This document shows, piece after piece, positions 7,646 through 15,802 of a stretch of 21,043 bases of DNA. Source of the DNA: JAJDAN01 sp046583095. Lineage in GTDB: Bacteria; Myxococcota_A; UBA9160; UBA4427. The notes beneath the pieces are model-generated. The model saw only the letters and a list, made by a program, of their open reading frames with translations. It searched no databases and was not told the DNA's origin. The stretch covers positions 1-21,043 of the forward strand of contig JAYGDB010000207.1 of NCBI GenBank assembly GCA_046583095.1. Reading direction: 5' to 3'. The translations under genes and the position numbers were made by a program. Numbering within the stretch: the first letter of the stretch is position 1; the number at the start of each line of letters is the position of its first letter.

Positions 7646-9333
7646 TGCCGGAGTATGCGATCACCAGCTATCCACTGTCGCAGGAGTTTCGCAGCCGGTT
7701 CGAAGAAAGTGTGAGCGCGCGCCCGCGCTACCTGCCGCTAGCGGAGCTCCGTCGACTTCCGCTCTGGAAGCTCGTGCGCGAGCTGCGTTCGCTCCGCGGC
7801 GAGCGGCTGTTCGTGCCGCTCGAAGACGAGAGCAGTCGTGTGCTCCTGCCGGTGCTACACGGGATTGCGGCGCTGACGCGGTCGAAGCAGATCGAGGTCG
7901 TGTTTCCGGACCTCTCTCGAGTCGTCCTCCCGCGCTGGCGCTCCGCGCTGGCGCTGGCCGGCCTGGTCGGAGCGTCGCTGGCGGGTCAGGTCTCGTTGCG
8001 GCGCTGTCGTGGGGATCTACTGGAGCTTTCGCGTGCGCCACGCATCCCGGCGGGTCCCCTCGAGCCTGGCCCCCTCCTGTACCTCAAGTCGACACTGAGC
8101 CTCGGTGTGCAGGCTGGGGGGTCCGTCGCCCACACGGCCGGGGTGATCAACGCCATGCTCGCGTGCGGGCGGGACGTCGACTTCGTCTCCGCCGAGACGC
8201 CGATCCTGCTGTCCGAGGGCGTCGGACTCCGGGCCGTGCCAGCGCCGAGGGCCTACGGGCTCCCGCCCGAGGTGAACCTCTACGGCTTCCAGCACCGCTT
8301 CGCAAAGCAAGCGCGTGCCCTCTGCGACGAGCGGAACTACGCCTTCGTGTATCAGCGGCTCACGCTCGGGAGCTACGCGGGAGTCGCCGTCTCCCGTGCT
8401 GCGGGACTTCCACTCGTGCTCGAGTACAACGGGCCGGAAGCTTGGGCGGCCACGCACTGGGGAACACCGCTTCGCTACGCCCGGCTGGCGGAGCAGGCCG
8501 AAGAGGTATCGCTCGCGCACGCGCACCTCGTCGTGGTCGTCTCCGAGGTGCTGCGCGACCAACTGGTCGAGCGTGGAGTCGAGCCCGAGCGGATCGCGTT
8601 CCATCCCAATGGGATCGACCCGGAGTTCTTCGATCCCGAACGCTACGACGAAGCGGAGCGGCACGCGTTGCGCGAGCGCTACGGAATTGCCCCGGACGCG
8701 CTCGTCGTCGCCTTTCTGGGAACGTTCGGAGATTGGCATGGAGCGGAGGTGCTCGCGAGCGCGATCCGTCAGCTCGCAGCGGACGATGCTGGCTGGTTAC
8801 GCCAACACAAGGTCCACTTCCTGCTGGTCGGAGATGGTCTCAAGATGCCAAGTGTGAGAGAGACGCTCTCTTCCGAAGCCTGTCTCCCGTTCTACACGCT
8901 CACGGGGCTCGTGCGTCAGGAGGACGGGCCGCTCTATCTCGCTGCGTCGGATCTGCTCCTTTCGCCCCACGTTCCGAATCCCGATGGCACGCGCTTCTTC
9001 GGCTCGCCGACGAAGCTCTTCGAGTACATGGCGATGGGTCGGGGGATCGTGGCGAGCGAGCTGGGTCAGATCGGAGAAGTCCTGGCGGGCTCTCCTCGCG
9101 TCGGCGACGGAGATCTCGATCGGCTCGAGCCAATGCCTGGCTCCGAGCAATGCGCGCTTCTCACCGCGCCGGGTGACAAGGCCGAGCTGGTGCGGGCGAT
9201 CCGTTTCATGGTCGAGCACCCGAAGTGGCGAGAGGCTGCCGGGGTGCGCGCGCGGGAGCGCGCCCTGGGGAGGCTGACCTGGCGCCACCACGTCACTCAC
9301 GTCCTCGACGCGCTCGAGGCCGTGCTCGCCTGA
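7645..9333 (+). CDS. Glycosyltransferase family 4 with N-terminal extension
   Basis: This 562-aa protein is longer than a normal GT4 enzyme (about 370-420 aa). Residues from about 145 onward form a GT-B transferase: the GVQAGGSVAH loop of the acceptor domain, EYNGPEAWAATHWG, HPNGID before the linker, VVAFLGTFGDWHG opening the donor domain, and GSPTKLFEYMAMGRGIVAS, the donor-binding region in the form seen in WbuB-like enzymes. The first 130-140 residues are not recognised. They are soluble-looking and Arg-rich (for example RYLPLAELRRLPLWKLVREL), with a hydrophobic stretch near 97-113. They could be another GT-like half-domain or a partner-binding domain. The ATG at 7645 overlaps the stop of bi-domain oxidoreductase A by one base, implying coupled translation. 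It is the last gene of the block. Donor and acceptor are unknown. Confidence 0.85.
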   Translation: MPEYAITSYPLSQEFRSRFEESVSARPRYLPLAELRRLPLWKLVRELRSLRGERLFVPLEDESSRVLLPVLHGIAALTRSKQIEVVFPDLSRVVLPRWRSALALAGLVGASLAGQVSLRRCRGDLLELSRAPRIPAGPLEPGPLLYLKSTLSLGVQAGGSVAHTAGVINAMLACGRDVDFVSAETPILLSEGVGLRAVPAPRAYGLPPEVNLYGFQHRFAKQARALCDERNYAFVYQRLTLGSYAGVAVSRAAGLPLVLEYNGPEAWAATHWGTPLRYARLAEQAEEVSLAHAHLVVVVSEVLRDQLVERGVEPERIAFHPNGIDPEFFDPERYDEAERHALRERYGIAPDALVVAFLGTFGDWHGAEVLASAIRQLAADDAGWLRQHKVHFLLVGDGLKMPSVRETLSSEACLPFYTLTGLVRQEDGPLYLAASDLLLSPHVPNPDGTRFFGSPTKLFEYMAMGRGIVASELGQIGEVLAGSPRVGDGDLDRLEPMPGSEQCALLTAPGDKAELVRAIRFMVEHPKWREAAGVRARERALGRLTWRHHVTHVLDALEAVLA

Positions 9334-9374
9334 TCGGCTCTGGCTGCGCCGGGAGCCGGTGAAGACGAGGGCAG

Positions 9375-9392
9375 TCGTGCTCAACAGCACGA
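9375..9392. terminator. Perfect 7-bp hairpin between convergent genes
   Basis: TCGTGCT (9375-9381), loop CAAC, AGCACGA (9386-9392) lies in the 84-base gap between two convergent operons, where a bidirectional terminator is expected. No T-run flanks it on either strand. A second, looser pairing of CGGCTC with GAGCCG lies just upstream, around 9335-9359. Confidence 0.45.
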
Positions 9393-9417
9393 AGATCGTA
9401 CCGAGCGAGGGCGGCTC

Positions 9418-11559
9418 TCAAGAAGAGTGGCCGATCTTGACTGGCGCCCGGGTGGCGGCTGACTCGAGCATCGCGAATGTCACTCGCGAGACGTTGTCGA
9501 TCTCCTCGAGCGTGAAGGGGGAGGGCCTGCTGTTCTGTACGGCCTGCACGACCTCACGGATTTCCGTGGCTTGTCCCTTGTCCTGGCCCAGGCTGCGGAA
9601 GGCGCGCCGGCCCGACAGCTCGGTGGTCCGGAAGTTCGTGCAGCGCGCAGTCCTGCCGTCGCCCGAGACCTCGAAGCGCTCCTTCGGGAGCGCTGGGTCC
9701 ATGTGGGCGAGGTACTCGAGGATGCAGGTCGAGCCGTCGGGGTAGTTGAGGATTGCGAGCATCGAGTCGTCTATGTCGGTGTCGTTCGCGAGGAAGCGGG
9801 CGTAGACGGATTCACAGGACTGACCGACGAGGTAGTTGGCCAGATCGACGAAGTGCCCCATTTCGCCGATGATCCGGCCTCCCCCTTCTTCGGGGTCCAT
9901 GGTCCAGGAATCGCGGGGCGGAGGTCCGGCCGCGATGTTGTAGTGGATGGAGAGTGGCCCCGACCGGGATTCGAAGAAGTTCTTGACCTCGCGTGCGTGC
10001 GACGAGAAGCGACGGTTGTAGCCGACGGCGAAGAAGGAATCTTGCTTGACGATCCGCTCCATGACTACTTGCAGGTCTTCGCGGTTGAGGGCCACGGGTT
10101 TCTCGAGCCAGACGGCCTTGTTCTCGTCCAGAGCGCGAATGGCCAGGGGCACGTGGGTGTCGTGGCGAGTTGCGATGAAGACGAGGTTGACGTTCGGATC
10201 CTTGAAGACTGCCTCCGGATTCGTCCCGCAGCCGCTGAAGCCGAACTTCTCTGCCGTGCGGCGGGCGGACGCGCCGGTCGCCGTCACCAGCGTGAGGCGG
10301 TGGACATCGCTGCGGCGATCGAGCAGGGGCAGGAGAAGCGCCTTCGCGTAGTTCCCCGCCCCGATGAAGGACACGCCGAGGGCGTCGGCTGCGGGCCGCG
10401 GGCGTCCCGGCAGCGAGAGAGTCCTCAGGGGAGAACTCTCCGCGTCGTAGCGGAAGACCACGGCGAGCGAGTCGGACCTGCCCGAAGCGAGCTCTTCGTA
10501 GGACGAGATTGCGTCCTCGAAGCTCGCCAGCTTCGTGTCGAGACGATCGATCTGGAGGTCGCCCGACTTCGTGAGCGCGAGGAATGCCTGAAGGTTGCGG
10601 TTCTCGGTCCAGCGAACGTAGGCGAGCGGGTAGTCGTTCCCCTGTTCCTCGTAGCTGCGGTCGTAGCGACCAGGGCCGTACGACATGCTCATCCGTAGGT
10701 CGAGTTCCTTGTCGTACATGGTGCGCCGGTCGATCTCGAGCGGCATGGCCCCGACGACCGCGAGCCTTCCCTTGTGACGGCAGAGATCTGCCGCGAGCTG
10801 TAGGGGGGCCGCCGTCGAGGCGGAAGCGGCCACGACCACGAAGTCCGCACCGTGGCCTCCTGTGGCGTCTTCCTTCCAGGTGGAGGGCAGGCTGTCCGGC
10901 GTTTCGCCCCACTCGGCGCCGTGATCGAGGGCCTGCTTGGCGCGGCGCTCGTTGAGGTCGACCCCGAGGACGCGGCAACCGTTCGCGCGCAGGAGCTGCA
11001 CCGCGAGCTGGCCGATGAGGCCGAGGCCGACCACCGCCGCTGCCTCTCCGAGGGTCGGGTTTGCAATCCGCACGCACTGCAGTGCGATCGACCCCAGGGT
11101 CGAGAAGGCCGCTTGTTCGAGGGGCACACCCGGCGGAACCGGCGCCACGAGGTTCTCGGGGACACAGATGAGCTCCGCGTGGTTCGCGTAGCCTGCACCC
11201 GCGCATGCAACCCGGTCGCCGGGCGCGACGCTCGTGACGCCGAGGCCGACGGCCTCGACGACGCCGGCGGACGAGTAGCCGAGAGGCTGGGGCTGATCCA
11301 GACGCGTCGTCACGGTGCGGTACGTCGCCAGCGCGCCGTCGACCCTCCACTTGCTTACGACCTGCCGAACAAGATCCGGCCGCGACCGGGCCTTCGACAG
11401 CAGGGAGCTACGGGCGAAGGCCATCGAGTCTCGCTCAGTGCCCGGGGACATCACCGAGAAGTGGTTTCGCACCAACACCTGCCCGCGAAGCGGCTGGGGG
11501 TCGGGCACCTCGACGATCTCGAGATCGCCCGAACGTGCGCTCTGAAGGATCTGCTTCAT
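9418..11559 (-). CDS. Bi-domain oxidoreductase: MDR fused to Gfo/Idh/MocA, copy B
   Basis: This 713-aa protein has the same architecture as copy A at 5438-7645, and its motifs fall at nearly the same residues: SPGTE (38-42), RPDLVRQV (60-67), GYANHAEL (123-130), GLGLIG (178-183), then the second domain with GAGNYA (400-405), EKP (486-488), GYNRRF and H569/D572. Outside the motifs the two proteins have diverged widely, so this is an old duplication or separate acquisition, not a recent copy. It also lacks the GHE motif and the four-Cys zinc lobe of classical MDR alcohol dehydrogenases. The ATG at 11559 overlaps the DUF362 stop (ATGA at 11556-11559). It is the last gene of the five-gene reverse operon headed by the 2-epimerase. 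A role in modifying a nucleotide sugar or CapK-activated group is inferred only. Confidence 0.9.
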   Translation of the reverse strand: MKQILQSARSGDLEIVEVPDPQPLRGQVLVRNHFSVMSPGTERDSMAFARSSLLSKARSRPDLVRQVVSKWRVDGALATYRTVTTRLDQPQPLGYSSAGVVEAVGLGVTSVAPGDRVACAGAGYANHAELICVPENLVAPVPPGVPLEQAAFSTLGSIALQCVRIANPTLGEAAAVVGLGLIGQLAVQLLRANGCRVLGVDLNERRAKQALDHGAEWGETPDSLPSTWKEDATGGHGADFVVVAASASTAAPLQLAADLCRHKGRLAVVGAMPLEIDRRTMYDKELDLRMSMSYGPGRYDRSYEEQGNDYPLAYVRWTENRNLQAFLALTKSGDLQIDRLDTKLASFEDAISSYEELASGRSDSLAVVFRYDAESSPLRTLSLPGRPRPAADALGVSFIGAGNYAKALLLPLLDRRSDVHRLTLVTATGASARRTAEKFGFSGCGTNPEAVFKDPNVNLVFIATRHDTHVPLAIRALDENKAVWLEKPVALNREDLQVVMERIVKQDSFFAVGYNRRFSSHAREVKNFFESRSGPLSIHYNIAAGPPPRDSWTMDPEEGGGRIIGEMGHFVDLANYLVGQSCESVYARFLANDTDIDDSMLAILNYPDGSTCILEYLAHMDPALPKERFEVSGDGRTARCTNFRTTELSGRRAFRSLGQDKGQATEIREVVQAVQNSRPSPFTLEEIDNVSRVTFAMLESAATRAPVKIGHSS

Positions 11560-13067
11560 GCTGTTGCTCTCTTCTCGTCAGCGACGAGGGCTGTTTCTAT
11601 GCGCCCCCTCCAGCCGGGATGTGCCCGGAAGGGACCCTCGCTCTCGATCTGGTTCAGTCTCCGAAGCGAAGCCGCGCTCCCCTGGCCATCGGCGTCCACG
11701 ACGGCCACCTGAACGTCATCGCTGTGTCGCACGGCCGTGACGGGGGTAGCGGTTTCTAGCATGGCCTCGCGCAGGATCGGAAGCCGTTCTTCATCGAATC
11801 CCATCAGGCGGACGGCCACCAGGTCGGCGGCGACGGGATCCGTCGCGGCGATGACGGCACCGAGCGGGCGCGCCGTGGGTGCCAGCGGGCCGTTGTTCTC
11901 ACCCGCCACGATTCCGTCGAGGACGTGGAGCGCCTGGCGAACCGGCCGATTCGCGTCCAGGTGCAAGCCTTTGGCGTCGCTGTAGAGAAATGCCCGGTTC
12001 AGGTCCAGGCACATCCGCCAAGTCGTCCGGTTGCCGTGCCAGTTTCCCGCACGGATGAAGTCGTCACCCCGGGTGGCCTTCTCGGTGCGGCGGGCCAGCC
12101 GGAATAGGGCGACGCCCTTGCCTTGCTGCAGCCAGGGACGAGCCCACTCCGTGGCCTGGCTTCGCAGCCGGTCGATCCAGCGGCTCTCCGGGAATTCGTC
12201 TCCACCTTCCTGGCGTGAGCCCAGGCAGTGGTGCGGCAGCCAATTCTTGTCGCCGTTGATGCCGACGAGGTTCTTCTGGGAGAGGGTGACGCCTGTCTTC
12301 TTGTGGGTCTTGATCTTCGGGAGGTTCACGACCAGGTCGGCGGATAGGACGGTCTCCGAGAGGAGATAGTCGTTGCGGCCTCCATCGTGGTGCTCCGAGG
12401 TGGGCCCTGGGTCGTAATCGGCCCCGCGCATTCGTTGCGGATCCAGCCCCGAGCCTGCGAAGAAGCTCTGCTCGCCCAGCTCGCAGGTGCGATAGCCCGC
12501 CGGGTCCCCGGGCAGTTTCGAGCGCGAGACGACGACGCCGTCCTGGAAGCGGACAGCCTCCTGGCGGAGGTCGATCCACTGGAAGTCGAGTCCGATGCCG
12601 GCGTAGGCGGCGACGAGTTCGTCGAGGCCCACGATCTTGCGAATCTGCTCCCAGTCGCAATCCATTTGTGGGGCTTCGGCAAGGGTCAGGCTGCCATCCT
12701 TGCCTGCGGCGATCCACGCGTAGTCGGCGACGGCTCGCAGGATCGCACCGTGGGTGATGACGCAGGAGACCCCCTCTTCTTCGAGAGGGTTCCAGTGACG
12801 GATGAAGTTGGGCTTCAGGACGATCGATCCGCCGCGCGTCACGAGATCGCCGAGAGGGTTCCACGCGGGAGTGTCGTAGCGGGATTCGTCGAGCCCGAGT
12901 GCGTACAGGGCCGAACGCACTCCCGCAAATGCCGGATTGGCGGGTCCGATCTCCAGCGCATCGCCCCAGAGTTGAGAGATCTCCGGGTAGGCGGCATCGG
13001 GCGCAAAGGGCGGAGCGAGTCCGTCGTAGCTCGCCGTGGTCCGCGCGAGGCCGGCCCGAATCACCAC
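11556..13067 (-). CDS. DUF362 domain protein
   Basis: The protein (503 aa) is recognised as DUF362 by SIVLKPNF (81-88), the conserved LPKIKTHKK (249-257) and KNLVGINGDKNWLPHH (265-280), and a C-terminal segment reading AATDPVAADLVAVRLMGFD, typical of the family. DUF362 has no settled biochemical function. Some members carry ferredoxin-type cysteine clusters; here the cysteines are scattered (near 102, 137, 195 and 281 plus a later one) and no CxxCxxC is seen, so an iron-sulfur cluster is unlikely. No signal peptide is visible. Two adjacent GTG codons can start it. GTG at 13067 is preferred because AGGAG lies 8 bases upstream; GTG at 13064 would give the tidy GTGA overlap with the CapK-like stop. 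Its place between an adenylating enzyme and an oxidoreductase suggests a part in the same tailoring step, which is inference. Confidence 0.88.
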   Translation of the reverse strand: MVIRAGLARTTASYDGLAPPFAPDAAYPEISQLWGDALEIGPANPAFAGVRSALYALGLDESRYDTPAWNPLGDLVTRGGSIVLKPNFIRHWNPLEEEGVSCVITHGAILRAVADYAWIAAGKDGSLTLAEAPQMDCDWEQIRKIVGLDELVAAYAGIGLDFQWIDLRQEAVRFQDGVVVSRSKLPGDPAGYRTCELGEQSFFAGSGLDPQRMRGADYDPGPTSEHHDGGRNDYLLSETVLSADLVVNLPKIKTHKKTGVTLSQKNLVGINGDKNWLPHHCLGSRQEGGDEFPESRWIDRLRSQATEWARPWLQQGKGVALFRLARRTEKATRGDDFIRAGNWHGNRTTWRMCLDLNRAFLYSDAKGLHLDANRPVRQALHVLDGIVAGENNGPLAPTARPLGAVIAATDPVAADLVAVRLMGFDEERLPILREAMLETATPVTAVRHSDDVQVAVVDADGQGSAASLRRLNQIESEGPFRAHPGWRGRIETALVADEKRATA

Positions 13068-14458
13068 TCTCGAATCTCCTCGATCAGGGACTTCACCGCC
13101 CGCAGCTTCCCGTTGGGCTCTCGGGGAATGGTCTCGACGAGTTCGATGTCGACGTGGATGCGCGTTCCGAGTCGGGCGTGCACCTCCCGCTCCAGGTTCT
13201 TCCGGTGCTTGTCGCTGAAGCGATCGCCCGCGACGACCCGGACTGAGATCGAGTCGACGTTCCGCTGGATGATCTGCGCTTCCTCGATCTCGTACTGCTC
13301 CTTGAAGATGTGGTCGAGGCGTCCGACGAGTCGTCCGTCCGGGGTCGATACGTAGTCTTCGATGCGGCCGTCGATGTCGAGGAAGACGTCTCCGGGGCGC
13401 CCGCACTCGCAGGTGTCCTTGAGGCGCGTGCCAACGTCTCCGATGCGGTAGCGGATGAACGGCGTCGCGACGGCGCCGAGGCCCGTCACGATCAGCGGAC
13501 CCCGGACGTAGGTCTCGGTCTCTTCGACGGGCTCCACCTCGACGATGCCGTACTCCATGTCTACGTGGAGCCGGCCCAGGTCGCACGCGGTCATCGAGAC
13601 GGTCTCCTCGGTCGAGTGGTAGTAGTCGCGAATCGGAGCTCCGAAGGCCTCCTCGATGGTCTCGCGCTGGAAGGCGAGCACCGACTCGGAGTGGGTGAAT
13701 ACGCCCTTGAGCTGGCCCGCTGCTAGGCAGCGGTTCGACTCGACCATCGCCCGGCTCACCAGGTGCAAGACCGAGGGATAGCCGTGCACGTAGGAGGCCG
13801 GCGCAGAATGGATCTCGTCGATGTACGCGGGGAGGTTCCGCTGCGACAGGTGGTACATCGAGAAGAGGGTCATCCCGGAGAGATAGTCCTGGCGCCAGAA
13901 CGGGGGATCTTGCTGAGTCAGGGGAACGATCACCTGGCCGGTGAAGTTGATCACCGGGTCTTCGATCTGGACGCCGAAGTGGCGCCGCTGGCGCCACACC
14001 GCCGCATAGCCCTCGGCAATCCGCTCGGACGTGTGCCACACCGGCAGGGCCGTGCCCGTGGTGCCGCTCGTCGAGCGCATCTGCAGCCTTCTGCTCGCGA
14101 CGTCGCGCGAAACGAAGTCTCTGGGGCGGGCGCGATACACCGCCTTCTCGAGGGGCGGGATCTTCGCGAGGGTCTCCTTGATGGACGACGCCGCTTCGCC
14201 GGTGTCGATCACGGGCGGCAGGAAGCGGTAGTACGGAACCTGCTTCCGAGCGCGCTCGATCAGCTGGTTGAGCAGCTCCCATTGTCTCTCACGCTGGACC
14301 CCGCTCGGGTCGTTCACCCGTTTCTCCCAGGTGTCGAGTGTCTCGTGGAAGTAGGGGGTGAAGCTGCCGAGTGAGCGGCGGTAGCCGTCGGCCGTGCAGG
14401 CGACACTCTGCAGCCCGGTGGGCAACATCGAATAGACCTGGGAGAGCAGCGGTCTCAA
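13061..14458 (-). CDS. CapK / phenylacetate-CoA ligase family adenylating enzyme
   Basis: The protein (465 aa) belongs to the ANL-type adenylating family in its CapK/PaaK branch. STSGTTGT (129-136) is the phosphate-binding loop. Further on come YYHSTEETVSMTACD (adenine and metal region), PFIRYRIGDVGTRL (ATP-binding Arg-Tyr-Arg-Ile-Gly-Asp region) and, near the C-terminus, NGKLRAVKSLI with the Lys expected in the mobile lobe. These enzymes activate a carboxylate as an acyl-adenylate. In capsule loci such members are thought to supply acyl or amino-acid-type decorations; no substrate can be named and no carrier-protein gene is in the window. The start is a TTG at 14458 that overlaps the upstream stop (TTGA) with GGGGGAG about 7 bases upstream. 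ATG at residue 11 is the only near alternative. The length is normal for the family. Confidence 0.88.
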   Translation of the reverse strand: MRPLLSQVYSMLPTGLQSVACTADGYRRSLGSFTPYFHETLDTWEKRVNDPSGVQRERQWELLNQLIERARKQVPYYRFLPPVIDTGEAASSIKETLAKIPPLEKAVYRARPRDFVSRDVASRRLQMRSTSGTTGTALPVWHTSERIAEGYAAVWRQRRHFGVQIEDPVINFTGQVIVPLTQQDPPFWRQDYLSGMTLFSMYHLSQRNLPAYIDEIHSAPASYVHGYPSVLHLVSRAMVESNRCLAAGQLKGVFTHSESVLAFQRETIEEAFGAPIRDYYHSTEETVSMTACDLGRLHVDMEYGIVEVEPVEETETYVRGPLIVTGLGAVATPFIRYRIGDVGTRLKDTCECGRPGDVFLDIDGRIEDYVSTPDGRLVGRLDHIFKEQYEIEEAQIIQRNVDSISVRVVAGDRFSDKHRKNLEREVHARLGTRIHVDIELVETIPREPNGKLRAVKSLIEEIREW

Positions 14459-15708
14459 GGTTGATCTCCCCCGGCGGGGCCTTGCTCGGCGACGACTTGC
14501 TGCATGAAGGAGAGCATGCGTCTTGCAAGGTCATCGCGCACGAATTCGGTCTCCACCCACTCTCGGCCGCGACGGGCCATGGCGGCCGTCTCTTCTGGGG
14601 CTCGCCGACAGGCCAAGATCATCTCCGCGAGGGCCTCCGGCTGCTCCGCGTCCACGAACCGGGCCGCGTCGGCAGCTTCAATCAGCCTTCGGATCTCGCC
14701 CCTGGGCGAGCTGACGATCACCGGGCGTTCTTGGGCGCAGAACTCGAAGATCTTCGACGGAATCACGGATCTGAAGATGTCGAGGTTCCGGAGCAGGACG
14801 ACCAGCAGGTCGATCGAGGCGATCCAGCCGGGGATCTCGCTGCGGGGGCGCAGGCCGAGAAGCGTGACGTTGGCGAGGTCGCGCCGCGCAGCTTCCGCCG
14901 CCAGACCCTCTCGGGCGGCGCCGTCGCCGATGATGAGGAAGTGCACATCCCGGTGGTCTCGCAGCCGCTCGGCCGCATCGAGGAGGGTCTCGACGCCGTG
15001 GGCGAGGCCGAGCGTTCCAATGTAGGCGACGAGGTACTTGTCCTTGAGCCCGTGCTTGCGGAGCAGGGCGTCATCCGGGGGTTGGCTCCGGAAGAGGGTC
15101 GGGTCGATTCCGTTGTAGACAAGTTCGATCTTCTCGGGTGCGACGCCTCGCGCAGCGATGTGGTCGATGAACGCGCCGGTGTTTACGACGATCCCTGCTG
15201 CCGAGCGGTAGAGGAGGGTCTCCACGCGCTCGAGCGTTCGCAGTAATCGACCCCGCCGCAGTTGTCCGAGTTGCGCGATCGACTCCGGCCACAGGTCGCG
15301 GACTTCCAGGACGAAGGGGGCGCCGCGCAGACGGGAGACGAGCATCCCCGCGAGGCCGCAGAAGAACTGGGGGCTGGTTGCGACGACCACATCCGGGCGC
15401 TCGGCCTTGAAGCTCAGGAGGCTCGCCGTGACTGCGAAGAGCACGTAGTTCGAGATGCGCCCGAGGAACCCCTCGTTGGCAGACAGGAACATCCAGGTTC
15501 GGATCACCCGGATGCCGTCCACGTCCTCTTCCTGTACGAGGCGATTCTCGTAGCCCTCGAACAGAACCCCGCGTGGGTGGTTCGGGACGCCCGTGATCAC
15601 CGTTACGTCGTGTCCCTGCCGCACCCACTCCCGGCAGTGCTCGTGGGTGCGGCTCGCGGGCGCGTTCACCTCGGGTGGGAAGTAGTGACTGAGGAAGAGG
15701 ATCCGCAC
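14455..15708 (-). CDS. Glycosyltransferase family 4, WbuB-like
   Basis: The 417-aa protein starts VRILFLSHYFPPEVNAPASR and carries VITGVPNHPRG, FVLEVRDLWPESIAQLG and VVNTGAFIDH in the acceptor half. In the donor half it has VAYIGTLGLAHG and SVIPSKIFEFCAQERPVIVSS. This pattern is that of WbuB-type GT4 enzymes. In E. coli O26, WbuB is a fucosaminyltransferase lying beside a 2-epimerase gene of the L-FucNAc pathway. The same neighbour relation appears here, but the L-FucNAc partners FnlA and FnlB are absent from the window, so the sugar is not assigned. The start is GTG at 15708; no strong ribosome site is visible, and the frame is open a little upstream without another start codon. It lies 94 bases after the epimerase stop, and its own stop overlaps the CapK-like TTG start. 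Confidence 0.88.
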   Translation of the reverse strand: MRILFLSHYFPPEVNAPASRTHEHCREWVRQGHDVTVITGVPNHPRGVLFEGYENRLVQEEDVDGIRVIRTWMFLSANEGFLGRISNYVLFAVTASLLSFKAERPDVVVATSPQFFCGLAGMLVSRLRGAPFVLEVRDLWPESIAQLGQLRRGRLLRTLERVETLLYRSAAGIVVNTGAFIDHIAARGVAPEKIELVYNGIDPTLFRSQPPDDALLRKHGLKDKYLVAYIGTLGLAHGVETLLDAAERLRDHRDVHFLIIGDGAAREGLAAEAARRDLANVTLLGLRPRSEIPGWIASIDLLVVLLRNLDIFRSVIPSKIFEFCAQERPVIVSSPRGEIRRLIEAADAARFVDAEQPEALAEMILACRRAPEETAAMARRGREWVETEFVRDDLARRMLSFMQQVVAEQGPAGGDQP

Positions 15709-15802
15709 TACGAGTCCGGCAGGGTCGCGGGCAGGATGGGGCCGAGATGGGCCGCAGAGCGCTCGAAGCGCGGATCGCCGCCGGCGGTTTCAGCTTCGCG
15801 GC

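Noticed and set aside
13068..14282. Long upstream extension of the DUF362 frame (total 908 codons)
   Set aside because: The extra part is a frame-shifted shadow of the CapK-like gene, full of Arg and Pro. The DUF362 domain begins at the GTG near 13064-13067.
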